This document shows, piece by piece, positions 58,313 through 64,000 of a stretch of 64,000 nucleotides of DNA (position 1 is the stretch's first letter; each line of letters opens with the position of its first letter). The translations under genes were made by a program, and so were the position numbers. The notes beneath the pieces are model-generated. The model was not told the origin of the DNA and made no database searches. It was given only the letters and a program-made list of their open reading frames with translations. Source of the stretch: Bizionia sp. M204 (GTDB taxonomy: Bacteria; Bacteroidota; Bacteroidia; Flavobacteriales; Flavobacteriaceae); contig NZ_CP046242.1 in NCBI RefSeq assembly GCF_023205095.1, positions 3,151,001 to 3,215,000 of the forward strand, read 5' to 3'.

Positions 58313-61090
58313 ATGGATAAATATTCTTTTTTAAACGCAGCACATTCAGCATACTTTGCTGATTTATACGACCAATATTTACAAAACCCAGATTCTGTCG
58401 AGCCAAGTTGGAGAGCCTTTTTTCAAGGTTACGACTTTGGTAGTGAAAGCTATGGCATAACAGACAAGGTGGAAACAGAGCAAGTTATGGGAACGGATGT
58501 TTCCTGCGAACATGTTTCTATTAGTGTCACCAAAGAATTTCAGGTATTACAATTAATTGATGGGTATCGTAATCGTGGACATTTGTTTACAAAAACAAAC
58601 CCTGTTCGTGACAGACGTACGTATTCGCCTACTTTGGCTATTGAAAATTTCGGACTATCAGAATCCGATTTGGATACCACCTTTAATGCAGGAGACACCA
58701 TAGGTTCTGGCGTAAAAACATTGCGCGCCATTATTAAGCATTTAGATAATATATATTGTCACTCAATAGGAGTAGAATATATGTATATCAGAAAACCTGA
58801 AGAAATTAAATGGTTTCAGGAAAAATTGAGTATTAATGACAATCTGCCAAATTTTGATGCAGATCAGAAGAAACATATTCTTAAAAAATTAAACGAGGCC
58901 GTTTCCTTTGAAACCTTTTTACATACCAAATATGTAGGACAAAAACGATTCTCTTTAGAAGGAGGTGAGTCTTTAATCCCAGCATTAGACGCCTTAATTG
59001 AAAGTGCTTCGGATTATGATGTGAAAGAATTTGTAATGGGAATGGCACACCGTGGCCGTTTAAGTACATTGACAAATATTTTCGGAAAATCGGCTAAAGA
59101 TATCTTTAGTGAATTTGACGGTAAAGATTATGAGCAGGAGGTTTTTGATGGTGATGTGAAATATCATTTAGGTTGGACCAGTGATAGAGAAACCAATAAC
59201 GGCAATAAAATTAATTTAAATATTGCCCCAAACCCGTCGCATTTAGAAACCGTAGGCGCCGTAGTTGAAGGTATAGTTAGAGCTAAACAAGATGATAAAT
59301 ATGCCGATAATCCATCGCAAGTATTACCAATAGTTGTTCATGGTGATGCTGCTATTGCAGGTCAAGGCTTGGTGTATGAAATTGTTCAAATGTCGCAATT
59401 AGATGGTTATAAAACGAGTGGAACCATTCACATAGTTGTTAATAATCAGATCGGTTTTACTACCAATTATTTGGATGCACGATCTAGTACATATTGTACA
59501 GATATTGCCAAAGTAACACTATCTCCTGTATTACATGTTAATGCAGACGATGTGGAAGCTGTTGTTCACGCCATGTTATTCGCATTGCATTTCAGAATGA
59601 AATTTAAACGTGATGTATTTATCGATTTATTAGGCTATAGAAAATATGGTCATAATGAAGGGGATGAGCCACGTTTTACACAACCAAAATTGTATAAAGC
59701 TATTGCAAAACATCATAACCCAAGAGATATTTATGCTGAAAAGCTTATTTCTGAAGGAATTATTGATGAGGATTATGTTAAAAAACTGGAAGAAGACTAT
59801 AAAAATAAACTAGAAGAAAATTTAGAAGATTCTAGAAAAGAAGATAAAACGGAAATCACACCATTCATGCAAAACGAATGGGAAGATTACACAACTGCGG
59901 ACGAAAATAAAATGATGGAACCGGTTGATACAACTTGTAGCAAAGCCGATCTAGAAAAAGTAACCAAAGTTATTTCAAATCTTCCAAAGGATAAAAAATT
60001 CATTCGTAAAATTGAACGCTTAATACAGTCTAGACAAACCATGTTTGATGAAAACAAACTAGATTGGGCTATGGCAGAACATTTAGCTTATGGAACCTTA
60101 TTATTAGATGGTAACGATGTTAGAATTTCTGGTCAAGATGTGGAGCGTGGAACGTTTTCTCACAGACATGCCGTTGTAAAAGTAGAGGATAGTGAGGAAG
60201 AAATTATCCTTCACAATCAATTAAGTGATGATCAAGGTAAATTCTATATTTATAACTCATTGCTATCAGAATATGGTGTTGTAGGTTTTGATTATGGTTA
60301 TGCCATGGCAAGCCCTAGAACTTTAACTATTTGGGAAGCCCAGTTTGGCGATTTTAGTAATGGTGCACAAATTATGTTGGATCAATACATCTCTGCAGCC
60401 GAAGATAAATGGAAACTTCAAAACGGATTAGTTATGCTTTTACCGCATGGTTATGAAGGGCAAGGAGCAGAACATTCTTCCGGACGTATGGAGCGTTATT
60501 TGCAACTGTGTGCCAAGGATAATATGTTTGTGGCCGACTGTACAACGCCAGCCAATATGTTTCATATATTACGCAGACAAGTAAAAGCTGAATACCGCAA
60601 ACCTTTAATTATATTTACACCAAAAAGTTTGTTGCGTAACCCTAAAGTGGTTTCAACCGTTGACGAATTTGCAAATGGAAGTTTCCAAGAAGTAATAGAC
60701 GATCAGGAAATTAAAACTACTGATGTAAAATCATTAGTATTTGTTACTGGTAAGTTCTATTATGATTTACAGGAAGAGCGCGAAAACTTAAATCGTAAAG
60801 ATGTAGCTTTGGTAAGAATAGAACAATTATTCCCATTGCCAACAGAAGCTATTAGAGGGATAATGAAGAAATATAAAAATGCCGAAGAAATTGTTTGGGC
60901 TCAAGAAGAACCAAGAAACATGGGCGCATATAGCCACATGTTAATGCATTTAGACGAAACCAAAACATTTAGAGCGGTATCGCGTAGACCTTATGGAGCA
61001 CCAGCAGCTGGTAGTTCTGTACGTTCTAAAAAACGTCATAAAGAAGTTATAGACTTCGTGTTTGACAAAACGAAAAACAACCAACATTAA
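58313..61090 (+). CDS. sucA: 2-oxoglutarate dehydrogenase E1 component
   Basis: The 925-aa protein is a full-length E1. Its N-terminus MDKYSFLNAAHSAYFADLYDQYLQNPDSVEPSWRAFFQGYDFG is the E2-binding arm. Further on are FSLEGGESLIPALDALIE, the TPP region GDAAIAGQGLVYEIVQM with VVNNQIGFTT, and the C-terminal half with SHRHAVVKVEDSEEEIILH, LLPHGYEGQGAEHSSGRMERYLQL and SLLRNPKVVS. It decarboxylates 2-oxoglutarate with thiamine diphosphate and passes the succinyl group to the E2 lipoyl arm. It is followed after 27 bases by the E2 gene. Confidence 0.95.
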   Translation: MDKYSFLNAAHSAYFADLYDQYLQNPDSVEPSWRAFFQGYDFGSESYGITDKVETEQVMGTDVSCEHVSISVTKEFQVLQLIDGYRNRGHLFTKTNPVRDRRTYSPTLAIENFGLSESDLDTTFNAGDTIGSGVKTLRAIIKHLDNIYCHSIGVEYMYIRKPEEIKWFQEKLSINDNLPNFDADQKKHILKKLNEAVSFETFLHTKYVGQKRFSLEGGESLIPALDALIESASDYDVKEFVMGMAHRGRLSTLTNIFGKSAKDIFSEFDGKDYEQEVFDGDVKYHLGWTSDRETNNGNKINLNIAPNPSHLETVGAVVEGIVRAKQDDKYADNPSQVLPIVVHGDAAIAGQGLVYEIVQMSQLDGYKTSGTIHIVVNNQIGFTTNYLDARSSTYCTDIAKVTLSPVLHVNADDVEAVVHAMLFALHFRMKFKRDVFIDLLGYRKYGHNEGDEPRFTQPKLYKAIAKHHNPRDIYAEKLISEGIIDEDYVKKLEEDYKNKLEENLEDSRKEDKTEITPFMQNEWEDYTTADENKMMEPVDTTCSKADLEKVTKVISNLPKDKKFIRKIERLIQSRQTMFDENKLDWAMAEHLAYGTLLLDGNDVRISGQDVERGTFSHRHAVVKVEDSEEEIILHNQLSDDQGKFYIYNSLLSEYGVVGFDYGYAMASPRTLTIWEAQFGDFSNGAQIMLDQYISAAEDKWKLQNGLVMLLPHGYEGQGAEHSSGRMERYLQLCAKDNMFVADCTTPANMFHILRRQVKAEYRKPLIIFTPKSLLRNPKVVSTVDEFANGSFQEVIDDQEIKTTDVKSLVFVTGKFYYDLQEERENLNRKDVALVRIEQLFPLPTEAIRGIMKKYKNAEEIVWAQEEPRNMGAYSHMLMHLDETKTFRAVSRRPYGAPAAGSSVRSKKRHKEVIDFVFDKTKNNQH

Positions 61091-61117
61091 AATATTAAAA
61101 ACTAAAACAGTATCACG

Positions 61118-62398
61118 ATGATTTTAGAAATGAAAGTTCCTTCGCCAGGAGAATCTATTACAGAAGTAGAAATTGCAACATGGTTAGTTGCGGATGGTGA
61201 TTACGTAGAAAAAGACCAAGCTATTGCAGAAGTAGATAGTGACAAAGCAACTTTAGAATTGCCTGCCGAAGCTAGTGGAACCATAACACTTAAAGCAGAA
61301 GAAGGTGACGCTGTAGAAGTTGGAGCGGTTGTGTGTTTAATTGATACGTCAGCTGAAAAGCCAGGAGGCGGATCAGAAAAGGATGCGCCAGAATCCTATA
61401 AAGGTGGTGGCGATGAAGGTGGCGCTACAAAAAAAGAAACCGAAGAATTAGTTAAAGATTTGGATTCAGATAAGAAGAAATCTAATCATGATAAAGCATC
61501 AAATCCTGCTAATAAATCATACGCATCTGGTGTTGCTAGTCCTGCAGCTAAAAAGATTCTAGCTGAAAAAGATATGGATGCTTCAGAAATTTCAGGGACT
61601 GGAAAAGACGGTCGCGTTACTAAAGATGATGCTGTAAAAGCAGTGCCTTCTATGGGAACACCAACAGGTGGAAACCGATCAAGCACTAGAAGTAGAATGT
61701 CTATGTTAAGACGTAAAGTAGCAGAACGTTTAGTGGAAGCTAAAAATACAACGGCTATGCTTACTACGTTTAACGAAGTAGATATGTCGCCAATTTTTGC
61801 ATTGCGAAATGAATACAAAGAAGCTTTTAAAAACAAGCATGGTGTAGGGTTAGGCTTTATGTCTTTCTTTACTTTAGCTGTTGTTAGAGCTTTGAAAATG
61901 TATCCAGATGTAAACTCTATGATCGATGGAAACGAAATGATTACTTATGATTTCGTTGATATATCTATAGCTGTTTCTGGTCCAAAAGGATTAATGGTTC
62001 CTGTAATTAGAAATACCGAAAATTTAACCTTTAGAGGTGTTGAAAATGAGGTGAAACGCTTGGCTCTTCGCGCACGAGATGGGAAAATTACGGTAGATGA
62101 AATGACAGGTGGAACGTTTACCATATCTAATGGTGGTGTTTTTGGAAGTATGCTTTCAACACCAATTATCAACCCACCTCAAAGTGGAATTTTAGGAATG
62201 CACAACATTGTTGAAAGACCTGTAGCTATTGATGGTAAGGTTGAAATACGTCCAATAATGTTTGTAGCCTTATCTTACGATCATAGAATTATTGATGGTA
62301 AGGAATCTGTAGGTTTCCTAGTAGCAGTAAAAGAAGCATTAGAAAATCCAACAGAATTATTAATGGATAATAATGTTATGAAAGCTTTAGAGCTTTAA
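61118..62398 (+). CDS. sucB: 2-oxoglutarate dehydrogenase E2 component (dihydrolipoamide succinyltransferase)
   Basis: The 426-aa protein has one N-terminal lipoyl domain ([47 protein letters not shown], the lipoylated Lys in DSDKATLE at about residue 43). A flexible Gly/Lys/Asp linker follows, then an E3-binding domain ([33 protein letters not shown], about residues 140-172) and a catalytic domain ending in [17 protein letters not shown] with the active-site His and Asp. Along with sucA it makes succinyl-CoA in the TCA cycle; the E3 gene is elsewhere. A strong terminator follows. Confidence 0.95.
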   Translation: MILEMKVPSPGESITEVEIATWLVADGDYVEKDQAIAEVDSDKATLELPAEASGTITLKAEEGDAVEVGAVVCLIDTSAEKPGGGSEKDAPESYKGGGDEGGATKKETEELVKDLDSDKKKSNHDKASNPANKSYASGVASPAAKKILAEKDMDASEISGTGKDGRVTKDDAVKAVPSMGTPTGGNRSSTRSRMSMLRRKVAERLVEAKNTTAMLTTFNEVDMSPIFALRNEYKEAFKNKHGVGLGFMSFFTLAVVRALKMYPDVNSMIDGNEMITYDFVDISIAVSGPKGLMVPVIRNTENLTFRGVENEVKRLALRARDGKITVDEMTGGTFTISNGGVFGSMLSTPIINPPQSGILGMHNIVERPVAIDGKVEIRPIMFVALSYDHRIIDGKESVGFLVAVKEALENPTELLMDNNVMKALEL

Positions 62399-62422
62399 TA
62401 AAATACAATTCTATATAATACG

Positions 62423-62459
62423 AAAGCGCTACTTCTAAAAGAAGTAGCGCTTTTTTCTT
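62423..62459 (+). terminator. Rho-independent terminator after sucB
   Basis: A 13-bp stem (62423-62435 with 62441-62453), loop of 5 bases, is followed by a T-run. It could also end the transcript of the 43-aa peptide on the minus strand, but there its T-run is short. Confidence 0.85.
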
Positions 62460-62480
62460 GAATACATAATAACTAACTTA

Positions 62481-62612
62481 CTAAAAAAAGCAAACAAGAA
62501 TATTTAGCGATATAACAATAACGACTAGTACGATAATCCCGAAAACGAAAAATTTACTCATGTTTGAATTTTGCATGATTTCAAGGTTGTTTGGTAGATT
62601 GGAATGTTCCAT
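62481..62612 (-). CDS. 43-aa single-span membrane peptide driven by promoter module C
   Basis: A 132-base frame on the minus strand (ATG at 62612, TAG at 62481-62483) encodes a polar N-terminal part (MEHSNLPNNLEIMQNSNMSK) and one hydrophobic segment (FFVFGIIVLVVIVISLNILVCFF) to the end. It looks like a small C-tail-anchored membrane peptide. The upstream 61-bp promoter module at 62669-62729 would give a 5' leader of about 60 bases. No known family was recognised. A possible 17-aa upstream frame starts at 62677. Confidence rests on the promoter context and on the clean hydrophobic segment. Confidence 0.55.
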   Translation of the reverse strand: MEHSNLPNNLEIMQNSNMSKFFVFGIIVLVVIVISLNILVCFF

Positions 62613-62668
62613 TTTATTTGTTTTTAAAGAAGAAATAATCTAAAAATAGAAAACTCCACATCTTTGAT

Positions 62669-62729
62669 TAATAGCATGATAAAGGTAAGACTAAAGAATC
62701 ATTTAAGAAATACGTAGAACTACGTATTT
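62669..62729 (-). promoter_or_regulatory. Promoter module C: palindrome, TAnnTTTA box and TGCTATTA
   Basis: Read on the minus strand, the palindrome (arms AAATACGTAG and CTACGTATTT, two central bases) occupies 62729-62708, then 20 variable bases, then TACCTTTA (62687-62680), three bases, and TGCTATTA (62676-62669). It is the first of three modules with exactly the same spacing. The centre of the palindrome lies 35 bp upstream of the centre of the -7 box, near -42 relative to the start of transcription. No TTTG is seen at -33, so the promoter probably needs an activator. Confidence 0.75.
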
Positions 62730-62751
62730 TTTGATTTTTACATTAGAATCC

Positions 62752-62821
62752 AAAAAAAAGGGCTTTTAATCAGATGATTAAAAGCCCTCTATTAAATCCC
62801 CTCAAATAACTAACTAATAGC
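62752..62821 (-). ncRNA. Putative small RNA B (about 70 nt)
   Basis: Downstream of module B the minus-strand transcript would start near 62821 and end at a strong hairpin, GGGCTTTTAATC (62760-62771) with GATTAAAAGCCC (62776-62787), loop of 4 bases, then a run of eight T (62759-62752). A 17-codon frame starting at ATG 62823 (M-L-L-V-S-Y...) runs into the terminator stem, so the transcript could instead encode a very small peptide. The body is otherwise without conserved coding features. Confidence 0.5.
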
Positions 62822-62875
62822 ATGGTAAAGGTATGTTACATAAACCATATAAAAAATACGTAGTTCTACGTATTT
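62815..62875 (-). promoter_or_regulatory. Promoter module B: palindrome, TAnnTTTA box and TGCTATTA
   Basis: The palindrome lies at 62875-62854, followed by 20 variable bases, TACCTTTA (62833-62826), three bases, and TGCTATTA (62822-62815). The spacing is the same as in modules A and C. The variable 20 bases do not match between modules, so only the palindrome, the box and the octamer are conserved. Confidence 0.75.
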
Positions 62876-62897
62876 TTGCTGTTTTTCATTTATAGCG

Positions 62898-62981
62898 CAA
62901 AAAAAAGACCTTAAAGGTAAAACCTTTAAAGCCTTTTGATATTCAACCTGTTACTGTAAAACAAGGTCTCCGATTAATAGC
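62898..62981 (-). ncRNA. Putative small RNA A (about 80-85 nt)
   Basis: Downstream of module A the transcript would start near 62981 and end at a 15-bp hairpin with two G-T pairs (62904-62918 with 62922-62936, loop of 3 bases), then an eight-T run on the minus strand (62906-62899). A 10-codon frame starts at GTG 62983 (V-L-L-I-G-D...). The transcript would be about 80-85 nt. Confidence 0.5.
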
Positions 62982-63035
62982 ACTGTAAATATACGCCATC
63001 CTTCTGTGTTGTGAAATACGTAGTTCTACGTATTT
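62975..63035 (-). promoter_or_regulatory. Promoter module A: palindrome, TAnnTTTA box and TGCTATTA
   Basis: The palindrome lies at 63035-63014, then 20 variable bases, TATATTTA (62993-62986), three bases, and TGCTATTA (62982-62975). The right edge of the palindrome is only three bases from the last base of the response-regulator gene (63039). Confidence 0.75.
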
Positions 63036-63038
63036 TTA

Positions 63039-63677
63039 TTAGGACTCTAAAAACTGTTCGTTTTCTTTAGCAAATAGAGAAAGACTATTGTGCTTGGATT
63101 CCAGGTTTAGTTTTTTAATAATATTACTCTTGTGTTTTTCTATAGTTCTACCAGATACAGATAGGGCATTGCCAATTTCATTAGCCGTTTTGTTTTGAGC
63201 TATTAACGATAACACCTTAATCTCTGTTTTTGTTAATTCGCTTAAGGAATGCGGTCGTTGGGTGTTAGTTTGTGAATTCAAATATTGAGCAATTTCTGCA
63301 CTAAAATAGGGTTTGTTATTGGTTACGCTTTCAATACAAAGCTCAATTTCTTCAATGGCAAATTCTTTTAAAATATATCCAAAAATTTTTAATTCTTGAG
63401 CTTTATCATACAACTCTTCACCTTTATCAAAGGTTATTAAAATAATTTTAGTCTTAATCCCATTTTTTAAACACTCTTCCGCTACCTCCAGCCCCGTTAA
63501 AAAAGGCATCCTGATATCTAGAATAGCAATGTTTGGTTTGTGTTTAACAATTAAATTATAGGCTTCTTTACCATCCTTCCCACTACCCAAAATATTATAC
63601 CCCTTGGACTTCAAAAAATCATGAAGCCCACGTAACATGAGTGGGTGATCGTCCGCTATAATAATTGAAGATTGCAT
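63039..63677 (-). CDS. NarL/LuxR-family response regulator adjacent to the promoter-module array
   Basis: The 212-aa protein has an N-terminal receiver: IIIADDHPLMLRGLHDFL with Asp9/Asp10, NIAILDIRMPFLTGLEVAEE with phospho-acceptor Asp54, and ILKEFAIEEIELCIESV with the conserved Lys. A C-terminal LuxR-type helix-turn-helix reads LTKTEIKVLSLIAQNKTANEIGNALSVSGRTIEKHKSNIIKKL at about residues 148-190. No histidine kinase gene lies next to it in the window. It is the natural candidate to bind the three palindromes immediately downstream, but no equivalent palindrome was found at the same distance upstream of its own start. A TATCTTTA box at 63706-63713 may be its promoter. Confidence 0.93.
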   Translation of the reverse strand: MQSSIIIADDHPLMLRGLHDFLKSKGYNILGSGKDGKEAYNLIVKHKPNIAILDIRMPFLTGLEVAEECLKNGIKTKIILITFDKGEELYDKAQELKIFGYILKEFAIEEIELCIESVTNNKPYFSAEIAQYLNSQTNTQRPHSLSELTKTEIKVLSLIAQNKTANEIGNALSVSGRTIEKHKSNIIKKLNLESKHNSLSLFAKENEQFLES

Positions 63678-63741
63678 GTGGTGGTTAGTTAATAGGTCTT
63701 TAGGATAAAGATAAGTAAATTTAAGATGTTGAAGTTTTATC

Positions 63742-64000
63742 TTACAGTTTTAAATATAAATATTTCTTTTCATAATCAATTATGCCTTTTCCTTTCTTTA
63801 AAATATCAGCACCTATAATACCATCCACTGGTTGCGCATTATGATTGATTAATGCCGTGTTTACATGGGTTAGATTAAACAATATTAGCGGAACCTTATC
63901 TTGTTTCCATTGGCCAATTTTAATTTGATTTTTTTTCGAAATCTGCGTCAACATATCTATGGCACCAGCTCCTGCAGCCTTGACTTCAGAATCAATAACC
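63742..64000 (-). CDS. Retropepsin-like aspartic protease family protein, C-terminal part (truncated by window edge)
   Basis: The frame is open to the edge of the window. The visible residues read VIDSEVKAAGAGAIDMLTQISKKNQIKIGQWKQDKVPLILFNLTHVNTALINHNAQPVDGIIGADILKKGKGIIDYEKKYLYLKL when joined across the window end and the first ATG, shown here only by its parts: a DGIIGADIL strand and a C-terminal IDYEKKYLYLKL. These match the second half of clan AA (retropepsin-like) proteases, in which the catalytic Asp lies upstream, outside the window. It is exported or membrane-linked in many bacteria; that cannot be seen here. Confidence 0.65.
   Translation of the reverse strand, partial: VIDSEVKAAGAGAIDMLTQISKKNQIKIGQWKQDKVPLILFNLTHVNTALINHNAQPVDGIIGADILKKGKGIIDYEKKYLYLKL

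Noticed and set aside
62708-63035. The three 22-bp repeats as a CRISPR array
   Set aside because: Only three copies, spaced 146 and 160 bp, palindromic and each followed by a promoter box; no cas genes nearby and the intervals are far too long for spacers.

Overview
The window looks like chromosomal DNA of a marine member of the Flavobacteriaceae (Bacteroidota). The base composition is AT-rich. Genes carry Bacteroidota-type signals: promoter -7 boxes of the form TAnnTTTG, a type IX secretion C-terminal sorting domain, a TonB-dependent receptor with a carboxypeptidase-regulatory domain, and a symporter fused to an SprB-like repeat. No rRNA, tRNA, insertion sequence, prophage or CRISPR array was recognised. 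Most of the window is core metabolism and envelope biology.

Layout. 1-5061: a truncated SDR, an NAD-dependent epimerase, a DUF2141 protein, an HdeD-like membrane protein, an acetyltransferase and a lipoprotein amidohydrolase. 5110-9984: an unusual Na+/alanine-type symporter, a frameshifted SDR, a 7-alpha-HSDH-like SDR and an EamA transporter. 10316-17152: a trimethylamine monooxygenase (tmm), cardiolipin synthase, MscS channel, HupE/UreJ-like protein, dCMP deaminase-like protein and CtpA-type protease. 17215-18745: small redox and metal-type proteins. 18851-26215: a signalling island with an exported TPR-CHAT protease, a membrane TPR anti-sigma-like protein, a sigma factor, and a TPR histidine kinase with a LytTR regulator. 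26309-30494: a possible small CxxC peptide, then class I ribonucleotide reductase (nrdB-nrdA). 30763-37340: a PiT phosphate transporter, a beta-helix lipoprotein and a TonB-dependent receptor. 37526-49385: dGTPase, a 43-aa peptide, dxs, a type-IX-secreted M36 protease, tadA, a ClC channel, TPR/TonB-C-like proteins and aspS. 49529-56201: a TetR-controlled tripartite RND efflux operon with a recognisable operator over its own promoter. 56324-62398: a polyprenyl synthase, small proteins, and the 2-oxoglutarate dehydrogenase E1 and E2 genes. 62399-64000: the region of greatest interest, followed by a NarL-type response regulator and a truncated retropepsin-like protease.

The strongest candidate for something undescribed is at 62399-63038. 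Three 61-bp promoter modules repeat on the minus strand. Each has a 22-bp palindrome (arms AAATACGTAG and CTACGTATTT, two bases between), exactly 20 variable bases, a TAnnTTTA box, three variable bases and the octamer TGCTATTA. Two modules lead into short (about 70-85 nt) stretches that end in strong hairpins with T-runs, so they look like tandem small RNAs. The third leads into a 43-aa single-span membrane peptide. The palindrome is centred 35 bp upstream of the centre of the -7 box, which is a typical activator position. A NarL/LuxR-type response regulator gene lies directly next to the array. The whole looks like a regulator with a bank of small-RNA or peptide outputs.

A second candidate is the CHAT island. 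An exported, membrane-anchored caspase-like protease faces a membrane anti-sigma-like protein across convergent genes only three bases apart, which suggests proteolytic control of the sigma factor.
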